64,000 nucleotides of DNA from a bacterium 210917-DFI.7.65 (GTDB lineage Bacteria > Bacillota > Clostridia > Oscillospirales > Oscillospiraceae): the NCBI GenBank assembly GCA_020555865.1, contig JAJCJJ010000002.1:186001-250000 (forward strand). Direction: 5' to 3'. The translations under genes and the position numbers were made by a program. Positions 18,846 to 27,490 of the stretch are shown here, one piece after another (the stretch's first letter is position 1; the number at the start of each line of letters is the position of its first letter). Below the pieces are notes generated by a model, which was given only the letters and a program-made list of their open reading frames with translations, did no database searches and was not told the DNA's origin.

Positions 18846-18969
18846 ACACATCATCTCTCCTGTAAAAAACACAACACTTCATCAAACACTTTCCATTCGC
18901 ACATACATCTTCATTCATAACCCATAACAATCTCAATTTCTTTCAAAACCCATTTTCTCCCTTATAAAA
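18846..18969 (+). other. G-depleted spacer (possible Rho-loading type sequence)
   Basis: About 124 nt after the flavodoxin stop contain only two G on the plus strand while being rich in C, A and T, unlike the rest of the window. No ORF or structure is seen. C-rich, G-poor, unstructured RNA is what Rho prefers; that role is an inference. Confidence 0.5.
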
Positions 18970-19014
18970 GCGGCGGCGCGATCCATTGCCGGGATCGCGC
19001 CGCCGCCTTCTTTT
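18970..19014. terminator. Strong bidirectional terminator
   Basis: Perfect 15-bp stem (18970-18984 with 18992-19006), 7-nt loop, then TTCTTTTTT on the plus side and TTTTATAA on the minus side. It ends the flavodoxin unit and the seven-gene Mo-hydroxylase operon. Confidence 0.92.
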
Positions 19015-19575
19015 TTACGCATCGCCGCGGTTCGCCCAGGGCCGGTCAAAGTCCAGGAGCACCTCCGGTGCAGCGTCATGGTAATAGATTTCCCCCTCGC
19101 GGCCTGCGAAGAGCCTCCGTCCGCCCTCGTCGCCCGTCAGGGCCATCAGCGCGGGACGGAATTGCGGGGCAAAGATCGTGGGGCTCCCAAAGCGCGCGCC
19201 GGTGCGCATTCGTCCCATGCTCTTTCCACTTTTATAAAATTCTCCCAAAAAGGAGCGCAGATGCTGCCCTGTCACATAGGGCTGATCACACACGAAAAAG
19301 CATAAATGCGCCTCCGGACGAGCGGCGGCGGCTCCCGCCGCCACCGAAAGGCCGATTCCCTGTTCCTCCGGCACCAAGACCGGTTCAAATCCGTAGTCCA
19401 CCGCAGCGCCGTCCAGCAGCCCTGCACGGGTAACCGCCAGCACCCGCACCCCCGACAGGCTGCGGGCCGCATCGAAGGCATAGCGGTACAGCGGCTTTCC
19501 CTCGAACTCTTCCAAAAGTTTTTGTCTGCCGAAACGGCGTGCCGCTCCCGCTGCCAGCAGGATCAAATCAGTCAC
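19015..19575 (-). CDS. MocA-like molybdenum cofactor nucleotidyltransferase
   Basis: 186 aa. It begins LILLAAGAARRFGRQKLLEEF, the nucleotide-binding loop of the MobA/MocA group, with the CDQPYV metal-binding segment and the GSPTIF block. MocA adds CMP to molybdopterin for xanthine dehydrogenase-family enzymes. As the last gene of the operon, overlapping the Mo subunit by 4 nt, it most likely makes the dinucleotide cofactor for that enzyme (inference from context and family). Confidence 0.82.
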   Translation of the reverse strand: MTDLILLAAGAARRFGRQKLLEEFEGKPLYRYAFDAARSLSGVRVLAVTRAGLLDGAAVDYGFEPVLVPEEQGIGLSVAAGAAAARPEAHLCFFVCDQPYVTGQHLRSFLGEFYKSGKSMGRMRTGARFGSPTIFAPQFRPALMALTGDEGGRRLFAGREGEIYYHDAAPEVLLDFDRPWANRGDA

Positions 19576-21854
19576 GCCCGCTCCTCCGCCAATGCCAGGG
19601 CGATGTCCTCGGGACGGATCGGCAAACTGCGAAACATCTGTCCCGTAGCACGGCGGACTGCCTCTGCAATGGCTGGGGCCGGGGTGTTGATCACCAGTTC
19701 GCCAATGGACTTGGCGCCGAACGGTCCGGTTGGCTCATAACTGGGCGCAAACTCCACATGGATCGAACCCGCTTCCAGCCGGGTGGGGATCTTATATTGC
19801 AGGAAGGAATCGTTCACCATCCGTCCCGCTTCGTCATACTGTACGTCCTCATACAGCGTCATACCAATGGCCTGCACGATGCCGCCCTCAGTCTGTACCC
19901 GGGCCAGATTTGTATTAATCACTGTACCGCAGTCCACCACAGCTACATAATCCACCACCTGTACTTTTCCGGTTTCCGGATCCAGATCGATTTCCGCCAT
20001 GCCCGCCATGAAAGGCGGTGGAGACACCGGCGAAGAATGGGACAAACAGGCGGAGAGATACCGGCTGTGGCCTTCAAAGCTGGCCCAGCCGATCTCTGCG
20101 CGGCTGACAGAGCGGTCCGTCCCCGGCACAGAAACCCGCTCGCCGTCAAACTCCGCCTCCTCAGCCTTCACACCCAGCAGACGCGCCCCTTCCTCCAAAA
20201 TCATCTGGCGCAGTGCAGCACAGGTTTTCACCACCGCTCCGCCGGTAACATAAGTAGTGGAAGAGGCATAGGAACCGGTGTCATAGGGCGACTGATCCGT
20301 ATCCACGCCGCGCACAGAGATGTCCGACAATTCACAGTCCAGGCAGTCTGCCGCCATTTGGGCCAGGATCGTATCACACCCGGTACCCATGTCGGAGCAG
20401 CCCACCAGCAATGTGTAAAAGCCGCCGTCATTGAGACGCACCTCCACACTGGCAATATCCACACCGGAAATGCCGCTGCCCTGCATCGCCATGGCCACGC
20501 CCGCCGCGCGGATATGGCCGTTGGGCAGCACCCGGGGTTCTTTTTTATGTTCCCAGTCCATCCATTCCGCAGCGCGTTCCAGGCAGCGGTCCAGATTACA
20601 GCTACTGCACGGTTCCCCGTAGTACGCCGGCATGATCTGCCCCTGACGCACCATATTCTGTGCACGAATGCGGCAGGGGTCCATTCCCAGTTCCGCCGCC
20701 AACTCATTCACCGCCGATTCCACCGCGAAAATACCCTGTGTGGCGCCGTAGCCCCGGTAGGCTCCCGCCCCCATGGTGTTGGTATACACAACTTCACACT
20801 GAAAGCGGGAAGCTTTCAGTTTTCCGTAAAGCGACAGCGACTTATGCCCCACCAAACCGATGGTAGTAGGGCCGTGGTCACCGTAGGCCCCGGCGTTGGA
20901 AAGCGCATGCAGATCGATGGCACGGATGGTGCCGTCCCGATCCGCTCCGATGCGCACGCGCATTTGCATCTGGTGGCGGGGTGAACCATTGGTAAACGTT
21001 TCCTGACGCGTGTAGCACAAATAAGCCGCCCGTCCCGTTTTCTTTGTCACAAGAGCCGGGAAAAGTTCGCTGACCACGCTCTGTTTGGCCCCAAAGCCGC
21101 CGCCGATGCGGGGCTTAATCACGCGGATCTCCCCTTTGGGCATCTCCAGCGCATTGGAGAGGATGCGCCGAACATGGAAAGGCACCTGAGTGGAAGAAAC
21201 CACGGTCAGGCGCCCGTATTCGTCAAAATAGGTATACGTGCAGAAGGGTTCCATCATGGCCTGGCTGTTGGCTTTTGTGTTATAGGTACGCTCCAGCACC
21301 ACTGCGCTTTGCGCCAGCGCCTGCTCCACGTCCCCTGCCTCGAAGCCTTCGGTGGACACCAGATTGCGCCGGGCATCCGTGCCCACATCGCACAGCGCGC
21401 GGAAGTTTTCCTCCGGGTGTACAATAATTTCATTGTCCAGCGCCTGCGTAAAGTCCAACAGGGGGCGGCGCACCTCATAGTCCACCCGGATCAAGCGGCA
21501 GGCCCGCTCAGCAGCCTCTTCCGTTTCCGCGGCCACGATGGCCACCGGATCGCCTGTGCAGCGCAGCAGCCGGTCCAGGATCAGGCGGTCATAGGGACTC
21601 GGTTCGGGATAGGTCTGTCCTGCCGTGGTGAAACGGCTGCCGGGCGCGTTTTCATAAGTCAGTACACACACCACACCGGGCACCTGTTTTGCCCTGGAAA
21701 CGTCGATCGAACGAATGAAGGCATGGGCATGGGGTGAGCGCAGAAGTTTGAGCCGCAGCGCCCCGGCGGGCACCGTATCGCCGGTGTACACACCCTTTCC
21801 GGTAACCAAACTCATAGCGTCCTTTTTTCGAACGCCTGTGCTGACATAGCTCAT
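19572..21854 (-). CDS. Molybdenum hydroxylase large (Moco-binding) subunit, xanthine dehydrogenase family
   Basis: 760 aa. Family blocks: VTGKGVYTGD near the start, GGGFGAKQ (cofactor binding), GAYRGYGATQG, and the active-site Glu in GPFGAKSIGELVIN near the C-terminus. The start MSYVSTGVRKKD forms an ATGA overlap with the Fe-S subunit stop. Substrate (xanthine, nicotinate, aldehyde or another N-heterocycle) cannot be read from the sequence. It forms a three-subunit enzyme with the next two genes. Confidence 0.9.
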   Translation of the reverse strand: MSYVSTGVRKKDAMSLVTGKGVYTGDTVPAGALRLKLLRSPHAHAFIRSIDVSRAKQVPGVVCVLTYENAPGSRFTTAGQTYPEPSPYDRLILDRLLRCTGDPVAIVAAETEEAAERACRLIRVDYEVRRPLLDFTQALDNEIIVHPEENFRALCDVGTDARRNLVSTEGFEAGDVEQALAQSAVVLERTYNTKANSQAMMEPFCTYTYFDEYGRLTVVSSTQVPFHVRRILSNALEMPKGEIRVIKPRIGGGFGAKQSVVSELFPALVTKKTGRAAYLCYTRQETFTNGSPRHQMQMRVRIGADRDGTIRAIDLHALSNAGAYGDHGPTTIGLVGHKSLSLYGKLKASRFQCEVVYTNTMGAGAYRGYGATQGIFAVESAVNELAAELGMDPCRIRAQNMVRQGQIMPAYYGEPCSSCNLDRCLERAAEWMDWEHKKEPRVLPNGHIRAAGVAMAMQGSGISGVDIASVEVRLNDGGFYTLLVGCSDMGTGCDTILAQMAADCLDCELSDISVRGVDTDQSPYDTGSYASSTTYVTGGAVVKTCAALRQMILEEGARLLGVKAEEAEFDGERVSVPGTDRSVSRAEIGWASFEGHSRYLSACLSHSSPVSPPPFMAGMAEIDLDPETGKVQVVDYVAVVDCGTVINTNLARVQTEGGIVQAIGMTLYEDVQYDEAGRMVNDSFLQYKIPTRLEAGSIHVEFAPSYEPTGPFGAKSIGELVINTPAPAIAEAVRRATGQMFRSLPIRPEDIALALAEERA

Positions 21855-22312
21855 CCCCGCTCCCCCTTTGCTGCCAGATATTTCTGTATGGCCCGCATCT
21901 GGCCCTGATAGCCGCTGCAGCGGCACAGGTTCCCCGCCAGATACGCCTTGATTTCATCCTCCGTCGGTTCGTGCAGTTCCCGTTCCATGGCCAATACGTT
22001 CATGATGAACCCCGGACTGCAGAATCCGCACTGTTCGGCGCCCTCGTCCGCCAGAAAGGCGCCGAAGGCCGCCGCCTGCTCCTGTACGCCTTCCAGCGTG
22101 ACCACCGTGCGGCCGTCGCACCGCGCGGCCAACACTGTGCAGGACAGCACACTTTTGCCGTCCAAATGCACCGTACACAGTCCGCAGTTGCCCGTTTCGC
22201 ACCCGCATTTGACCGACACACAGCCTTTCTGCCGCAGATACTGCTGCAGCGTCAAGTCCGCTGCCACCTCATCGGTGCGTTTTACGCCATTGAGCGTCAG
22301 TGTGATTTTCAT
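21851..22312 (-). CDS. Molybdenum hydroxylase [2Fe-2S] subunit
   Basis: 153 aa with two [2Fe-2S] centres. Plant-type ferredoxin cysteines are in KCGCETGNCGLCTVHLDG plus LSCTV; the four of the alpha-helical domain are in EQCGFCSPGFIM and GNLCRCSGYQG. It passes electrons from the Mo site to FAD. It overlaps both neighbours by 4 nt. Confidence 0.94.
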   Translation of the reverse strand: MKITLTLNGVKRTDEVAADLTLQQYLRQKGCVSVKCGCETGNCGLCTVHLDGKSVLSCTVLAARCDGRTVVTLEGVQEQAAAFGAFLADEGAEQCGFCSPGFIMNVLAMERELHEPTEDEIKAYLAGNLCRCSGYQGQMRAIQKYLAAKGERG

Positions 22313-23070
22313 GCTTCCGCCTCCTTCAGCCGTTTCAGGGCGCGGCGCGCCAATACCCGCGCCAAATGGCGGCGGTAGTCTGCACCAGCGCGCAGATTGC
22401 TTCCAAAAGGCAGCGCCGCTGCCTTTTCGATCAGCGCCGTTTCCTCCCGTCCCTTCAGCAGCATCGCCCGTCCGGGGCGCGCGCCTACAGCAAGGAAGAA
22501 TCCCTCCGGGCGCCGAGCAGCCGCGCAGGTGAGCACCGGAAGATCCGTTTCACTGTTGCGCGCGCTTTCATAGGCCGCTGAGGCAATGCCGTCCAACGGC
22601 ACACGCACACCCAGCAGGAGATCGCGGTCGTAGCCCATGGTCAGATATTCCTCCAGCGGCATTTCCCCGCCCCGGTACAGGAGCACTGTGCACCCCAGCG
22701 GCAGCAGAGCGGTTACAAGATCGGAAAACCCAAAACGTGCGCGCACGCTGCCGCCTACGGTAGCGCAGTTGCGAAACTGCACTCCCACGATATGGGCAGT
22801 GCAGTCCTGGAAATAGCAGCCAAAGGCGGCCTGCAGTCTCTCATCTTGTTCCAGCTGGCGCAATGTCGCCATGGCGCCGATAACAACCGCCCCCGTTTCC
22901 TCCCGGATCTCTTCCAGTCCCAGGCCACTCAAATCGATGACCGTATCCAGCCGCCGCCGGCCCAGCCGCAGCCAGCAGCCGCCGCCCAAAACAGCATTGG
23001 CGCGTTTTTGATTCAAGGCCCAGGCTTCCTCCAGCGTAGCAGGACGAACGTAATTTCGTGCCGTATACAA
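22309..23070 (-). CDS. Molybdenum hydroxylase FAD-binding subunit
   Basis: 253 aa, short for the CoxM/XdhB family (about 280-290). FAD motifs: ANAVLGGGCWLRL (first loop), then IGVQFRNCATVGGSV corresponding to the TIGG block. It has the usual CO-dehydrogenase-flavoprotein C-terminal domain. Its start is 3 nt downstream of the ABC ATPase stop, and its end overlaps the Fe-S gene by 4 nt, so ABC transporter and enzyme are one operon. Confidence 0.9.
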   Translation of the reverse strand: MYTARNYVRPATLEEAWALNQKRANAVLGGGCWLRLGRRRLDTVIDLSGLGLEEIREETGAVVIGAMATLRQLEQDERLQAAFGCYFQDCTAHIVGVQFRNCATVGGSVRARFGFSDLVTALLPLGCTVLLYRGGEMPLEEYLTMGYDRDLLLGVRVPLDGIASAAYESARNSETDLPVLTCAAARRPEGFFLAVGARPGRAMLLKGREETALIEKAAALPFGSNLRAGADYRRHLARVLARRALKRLKEAEA

Positions 23071-23073
23071 GGT

Positions 23074-23844
23074 TTATCCCCTTTCTTCTATCCAATCAAA
23101 CAATTCTCCCGTGGTATAGCGCAGCGCAGCACCATAACTCCGGCGCAGGCGCGTTTCCAGTTCCGGTCCCATCGTCGGTGCGCACGCGACTTCCTGCAGC
23201 CCCCCTTCGGACAGCACCGCCACCCGCTCCGCATAGCGCAGGGCCAGGTTCGGGTCATGCACGCTGACAAGGATTCCTTTCCCCTGCTGCGCGCTCAGTC
23301 CGCGCAGACGCTGCAAAAATTCATGCTGACGGCGTACATCCAAATGGGCGGTCGGCTCGTCCAGTAGCAAAAACGGCGCCTGTGTCAACAGTACCTGCGC
23401 CAGGGCTGCACGCTGGCGCTCGCCGCCGCTGATTTCCCCCATACCGCATCCGGCCAGCGCCGAAAGCTCCATCTCCGAAAGCACCGCTGCAACCCGTGCG
23501 CGCCAACCCCTTCCCGGCACCGCTCCAAAAGAAAGATATGGCACGGCTCCCAGCAGCACGTATTCCTCCACCGTCATGCCCACTGCCGGCGTAAACTGCG
23601 GAAGATAAGCGGCACACCGCGCACGCTGGCGCGGAGGCATACGATGCAGCGCCTCATCGCCACAATATACCGCGCCCTGCTGCACGTCTAGCACACCGGC
23701 CAGCAGCTTGAGCAGCGTGGATTTTCCCGCCCCGTTGACCCCCAGCAAAAACACCAGCTCACCGGGCCGCAGCGTCAACGAACAGTCCGCCAGCACCGGC
23801 GCCGTGCCATACGCATAGCACACACGCTCCGCTCGCAGCGTCAC
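23074..23844 (-). CDS. FecE/BtuD-type ABC transporter ATPase
   Basis: 256 aa. Walker A LLGVNGAGKSTLL, Q-loop YLPQFTP, signature ISGGERQRAALAQ, Walker B FLLLDEPTAHLD, and H-loop SVHDPN. The GTG start overlaps the permease stop as GTGA; a longer open frame upstream is only overlap with the permease. ATPase of a siderophore/cobalamin/molybdate-type importer. Confidence 0.92.
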   Translation of the reverse strand: MTLRAERVCYAYGTAPVLADCSLTLRPGELVFLLGVNGAGKSTLLKLLAGVLDVQQGAVYCGDEALHRMPPRQRARCAAYLPQFTPAVGMTVEEYVLLGAVPYLSFGAVPGRGWRARVAAVLSEMELSALAGCGMGEISGGERQRAALAQVLLTQAPFLLLDEPTAHLDVRRQHEFLQRLRGLSAQQGKGILVSVHDPNLALRYAERVAVLSEGGLQEVACAPTMGPELETRLRRSYGAALRYTTGELFDWIEERG

Positions 23845-24848
23845 AGGGCATCCCCCTTTCTCTGCAGCGCGCCGCACACCAGAAAGATGCCCAGCGCTGA
23901 GGCCCCGAAAAACGATGTAAAAATACTCACCGGAATCTCCGCAGCACTCAGCGTGCGTGCCAGAAGATCCGCCAGCAGCAGCAGGGCGCTGCCCATAAAA
24001 AACACCGCAGGCATGCTTTTTACAATATCCCGCGCACCCAGCAGCCGGGCCATATGGGGCGCAATCAGCCCAACCCAGCTGACCACGCCGGCCACGCTGA
24101 CCACTGCCGCTACCAGTACCGTGGCGCAAGCCACAGCCCCCAGCCGCAGCCGCTGCGGAGAAATGCCAAGGCCCCAGGCCCTCTCATCGCCCAGAGACAG
24201 CGCTTTCATCGGGAAGCGCAGCAGGTGAAGCAGCCCCCCCGCAGCCAGCATAAGCACCGCCACCGCCGCAGCATCCCGCCAACGGGCATTTTGAAAGCCG
24301 CCCATCAGCCAATATTCAATCGCGGGAAGCTGCCGCTGCGGATCGGCGCAGAATTTCAGCATCATCAGCAACGCCTCCGACACCCCGCCCACAACGATGC
24401 CTGCCAGCACCAGCCCCAGCACGCGGTTGTGCCGCACAAAGCGGGCCAGATACAATGCCGCAGCCACAGCGGCCAGACCGCAGCCAAAAGCCATGCCCTG
24501 GCGCAGTATAAATGCTCCCGGAAAAAGCAGCATCGCCGCCGCAGCTCCCACAGACGCCCCGCTGGCCACGCCCAACACATCGGGCGAGGCCAGCGGATTG
24601 GAAAACACCGTTTGATAGACAAGACCGGCCACGGCCAAAGCACCGCCGCTGAACGCCACCAGTGCCAGCCGCGGAAGCCGGATGGAAAACAGCAGTGCCG
24701 CAGCAGTGGGATCGGCCGGGCCTCCCAGCAAGATATGCGCCACCTCCCGCGGCGCGATCTCATAGCGCCCAAGGCAGACGGAACATACCAGCAGCGCCGC
24801 CCAGAAAAGCGCCAACGCCCACACAGCCCGCCGCTTCATACCGCTCAA
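23841..24848 (-). CDS. FecCD/BtuC-type ABC transporter permease
   Basis: 335 aa with about ten hydrophobic helices. Family marks: RLPRLALVAFSGGALAVAG at the N-terminal third, NPLASPDVLGVASGAS, and the coupling-helix region SWVGLIAPHMARLLGARD. The start is either TTG at 24848 (TTGA overlap with the binding protein) or ATG at 24839; neither has a clear ribosome site, so coupling to the upstream gene is likely. Confidence 0.92.
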   Translation of the reverse strand: MSGMKRRAVWALALFWAALLVCSVCLGRYEIAPREVAHILLGGPADPTAAALLFSIRLPRLALVAFSGGALAVAGLVYQTVFSNPLASPDVLGVASGASVGAAAAMLLFPGAFILRQGMAFGCGLAAVAAALYLARFVRHNRVLGLVLAGIVVGGVSEALLMMLKFCADPQRQLPAIEYWLMGGFQNARWRDAAAVAVLMLAAGGLLHLLRFPMKALSLGDERAWGLGISPQRLRLGAVACATVLVAAVVSVAGVVSWVGLIAPHMARLLGARDIVKSMPAVFFMGSALLLLADLLARTLSAAEIPVSIFTSFFGASALGIFLVCGALQRKGDAL

Positions 24849-25891
24849 TGGGCCAGCAGCAGTTCCGCCCCGACCTCAATGCCGAAAAAGGTACGGTAAA
24901 AGTTCTGGGCCTCGCTTACATATTCTTCTTCTGGAATCATATCCGGATGCAGCTGATGCCCCAGCCACAACGCGCCCAAAGCCATGGATGCTGTGGGATA
25001 ATCCCATGGTTCGATGGCGCTGGGGAACACCAGGAAATTCGTTTCCTCCGCACGCAGAGCCTGCAAAGAGGCAAAGCGGGTATCGTTGAGCACATCGTCG
25101 CGGGTGTATTCGGCATAAGACACCATATAGATCCGTTCAGGATCCCAACCGATCAGCTGTTCCGGCGAAATATCCGTCCAGGATGCGTCCGTCAGCTCCG
25201 CCGCCGCATTGACGCCGCCGCACATCTCGATCAGTTCATTTTGGAACATGCCGCTGCCGGCCGTGCGCAGAAAATCGCTGCCGGCAATATACACGCTGGG
25301 CCGTTCCTCTGTTTCAGCACAGCGTGTCGCCACGCTCTCCATGATCCCGCGCTGATACTGTATCAGTTCTTCCGCACGCTCCTGCGTACCTGTGGCCTCA
25401 CCCAGCAGCTCCACCGTCGTCCAGAAACCGTCCAGCGTTTCCGGATCCACCACAAGGCAGGGAATATTCAGCTTCTCAAACTGCTCTGCCTGCTCGGCCA
25501 GCTTCATGGGCAGAATCACCACATCCGGTTCCAGCGCCGCTGTTTCCTCCACGTTCACGCCCTTGCCGCTGCCCACGGCAGGCAGATCGATCAGCTCCGG
25601 CGCAGCCATTTGATACAGCACCCGGGAATCGGCCTTCTGCTCCAAACCCACCACTTTATCCTGAGCGCCCAGCGCCACCAGAACTGAGGTAGAGAGATAA
25701 TAGACGGAAACCACCCGGTCGGCGCTCTTCTCCAACGTTACCGTACGGCCCGCCTGATCGGTGAGCACGATGCTTGTGTCTTCGCCTCCGGAAGACGGCA
25801 TCTCTTGTTTCGGACCGCATCCAGCCAGCAGCAGGGCCGTCATTGCCGCCGTCAGGCACAGCGCCAGAGCCCGTTTTATGATCGTTTTCAT
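24845..25891 (-). CDS. ABC transporter substrate-binding lipoprotein, FecB/BtuF-like (possible molybdate/tungstate binder)
   Basis: 348 aa. Lipoprotein signal peptide with lipobox LLAGC (Cys about residue 25), then a class III binding-protein fold (ADRVVSVYYLSTSVLVALGA.. LEPDVVILP). It is the first gene of the operon with the FecCD permease, ATPase and Mo-hydroxylase. FecCD-type importers carry siderophores, haem, B12, and in Haemophilus (MolABC) molybdate/tungstate. Operon context favours molybdate or tungstate here, but that is inference. Confidence 0.88.
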   Translation of the reverse strand: MKTIIKRALALCLTAAMTALLLAGCGPKQEMPSSGGEDTSIVLTDQAGRTVTLEKSADRVVSVYYLSTSVLVALGAQDKVVGLEQKADSRVLYQMAAPELIDLPAVGSGKGVNVEETAALEPDVVILPMKLAEQAEQFEKLNIPCLVVDPETLDGFWTTVELLGEATGTQERAEELIQYQRGIMESVATRCAETEERPSVYIAGSDFLRTAGSGMFQNELIEMCGGVNAAAELTDASWTDISPEQLIGWDPERIYMVSYAEYTRDDVLNDTRFASLQALRAEETNFLVFPSAIEPWDYPTASMALGALWLGHQLHPDMIPEEEYVSEAQNFYRTFFGIEVGAELLLAH

Positions 25892-25924
25892 ACAATTCCT
25901 CCTTCATTCTCCCATCAATGCATC

Positions 25925-25943
25925 GCTGCCGTACTGCGGCAGC
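25925..25943 (-). promoter_or_regulatory. Leader hairpin upstream of the ABC/Mo-hydroxylase operon
   Basis: GCTGCCG and CGGCAGC arms with a 5-nt loop, in the roughly 60-nt leader between promoter and first gene. No U-run, so not a terminator; could be an operator or RNA structure. Confidence 0.4.
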
Positions 25944-25955
25944 TGTGTTAATCTT

Positions 25956-25984
25956 ATTGTAGCAAAAGGCCGTCTTTTTGTCGA
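25956..25984 (-). promoter_or_regulatory. Promoter of the ABC/Mo-hydroxylase operon
   Basis: Minus strand TCGACA (25979-25984), 17-bp spacer, TACAAT (25956-25961). Confidence 0.6.
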
Positions 25985-26007
25985 TATCTGTTTTCTTTTC
26001 TTCTCTC

Positions 26008-26036
26008 TTGTGCGTCAAACTGCAGTATGGTAAAAT
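26008..26036 (+). promoter_or_regulatory. Promoter of the sugar acetyltransferase gene
   Basis: TTGTGC (26008-26013), 17-bp spacer, TAAAAT (26031-26036), divergent from the preceding operon. Confidence 0.6.
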
Positions 26037-26082
26037 GAGGAAAAATGACCAGCCGCCGCAGCCCCAAAAGGAGGTACAAACC

Positions 26083-26679
26083 ATGACGGAAAAAGAAAAA
26101 CGCACACTGGGTCTTCTATACGATAACAACTATGACCCCGAGCTGGCTGCAGAATTATCCACCTGCAAAGACCTTTGTTATGCCTGCAACCAGATTCCGC
26201 CTTCCCACCTGAAGGAACGGCAGGAAGCTTTCCGTAAGATTTTCGGAAAAACCGGCGCCCATTTTTTGATCCAGCCTGCTTTTTGGTGTGATTACGGTTA
26301 CAATATCGAAATCGGCGAAAATTTTTACGCAAACCACAACTGCGTTATTCTGGATGACGCCAAGGTAGTCTTTGGCGACAATGTATTCCTCGCACCAAAC
26401 TGCACCTTTGCCACCGCCGGCCACCCGCTGGATATTCAGCAGCGCAACCAGGGGCTGGAATACGCCTATCCCATCACCGTGGGTGATAATGTATGGATCG
26501 GCGCAGGGGTGACGGTGCTGCCCGGCGTGACCATCGGCGCAGGAAGCGTGATCGGCGCAGGAAGCCTGGTCAACCGCGATATTCCTGCCGGTGTGTTGGC
26601 CGCAGGCAACCCCTGCCGCGTCATCCGCCCCCTCACCGCCGCCGATGCAGAAAAATACAACACACCTTTTGGCAAATGA
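26083..26679 (+). CDS. Sugar O-acetyltransferase (maltose/galactoside acetyltransferase type)
   Basis: 198 aa left-handed beta-helix acetyltransferase. An N-terminal maltose-acetyltransferase segment (LYDNNYDPELAAEL) precedes hexapeptide repeats (NIEIGENFYANHNC, then VTIGAGSVIGAGSLV). The catalytic His is in FATAGHPLD. It uses acetyl-CoA to acetylate sugars such as maltose or galactosides, probably in detoxification. AAAAGGAGG precedes the ATG; the longer open frame upstream is rejected. Monocistronic. Confidence 0.92.
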   Translation: MTEKEKRTLGLLYDNNYDPELAAELSTCKDLCYACNQIPPSHLKERQEAFRKIFGKTGAHFLIQPAFWCDYGYNIEIGENFYANHNCVILDDAKVVFGDNVFLAPNCTFATAGHPLDIQQRNQGLEYAYPITVGDNVWIGAGVTVLPGVTIGAGSVIGAGSLVNRDIPAGVLAAGNPCRVIRPLTAADAEKYNTPFGK

Positions 26680-26687
26680 ACACGCAA

Positions 26688-26716
26688 AAATCCCCGCGGC
26701 TGAGCCGCGGGGATTT
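26688..26716. terminator. Bidirectional terminator
   Basis: AAATCCCCGCGGC / GCCGCGGGGATTT, 13-bp perfect stem with a 3-nt loop, between convergent acetyltransferase and ThiZ-like genes. Confidence 0.88.
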
Positions 26717-26737
26717 GATATGCTTTCTCCGGCCCGC

Positions 26738-27490
26738 TCATTGATTCAGCAGTGCCAGAATCTGTTTTTTATAAGCTAAAAATTCGGCGCTCAGACCGAA
26801 ATCCAGGCTGCGGGGACGGAACGGGGAAATCGTCAGCTCTGCTATGATGGCACCGGGCCGTCCGGAAAGAATGTAAATGCGGTCGGAAAGCAAAATGGCC
26901 TCGTCGATGTCATGGGTAATAAAAAGGGTCGTCAGGCGCAAAGAATCCATCATACCCATGTACCAGCGGTGGATCTCCCTCTTGGTCAGGGCATCCAGTG
27001 CCGAAAACGGCTCGTCCAGCAGCACCACACCGCGGGAGCCGAGAAACGTGCGCAGCAGCGCCGCGCGCTGGCGCATGCCGCCGGAAAGCTGAGCCGGGTA
27101 CTGTGCCTCCGTTCCCTCCAGGCCGAACTGCGCAAAATAGGGCTGGGCCTTCTCCCGGGCGGCCTGCTTGCTTTCCCCTCGCAGCACCAGAGGCAACGCC
27201 ACATTGTCGAGCATCCTCTTATGCGGCAACAGCAGATCTTTTTGCAGCATGTAGCTGATTGAGCCGGGCTTCCCGGTGATCTCCTGCCCGGAGACAAACA
27301 CTTGGCCTTCCTCCGGTGTTTCCAGTCCCGACAGCGTGTGAAACAACGTGGTTTTCCCCGCGCCGCTGACGCCTAGAAGGCATACCAGCTCTCCCGTTTC
27401 CAGGTGCAGCGACACATCCTTCAGGATACAGCGTCCATCATACCATTTCGAAATATGGTCGGCGCAAAGCACCGCAGACTCCTTTTCCAT
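26738..27490 (-). CDS. thiZ: ABC transporter ATPase, thiamine-precursor system (ThiZ-like)
   Basis: 250 aa of the NitT/TauB family. Walker A LLGVSGAGKTTLF, Q-loop MLQKDLLLPH, signature LSGGMRQRAALLR, Walker B VVLLDEPFSALDAL, H-loop FITHDIDEA. It is the last of four genes behind a TPP riboswitch, so it most likely powers import of the HMP pyrimidine or a related thiamine precursor. ATG overlaps the preceding stop by 1 nt (TGATG). Confidence 0.88.
   Translation of the reverse strand: MEKESAVLCADHISKWYDGRCILKDVSLHLETGELVCLLGVSGAGKTTLFHTLSGLETPEEGQVFVSGQEITGKPGSISYMLQKDLLLPHKRMLDNVALPLVLRGESKQAAREKAQPYFAQFGLEGTEAQYPAQLSGGMRQRAALLRTFLGSRGVVLLDEPFSALDALTKREIHRWYMGMMDSLRLTTLFITHDIDEAILLSDRIYILSGRPGAIIAELTISPFRPRSLDFGLSAEFLAYKKQILALLNQ

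Noticed and set aside
23844..24129. N-terminal extension of the FecE-type ATPase frame to 24129
   Set aside because: It lies inside the permease gene, has no domain, and the GTGA overlap with ATPase motifs after it marks the true start.
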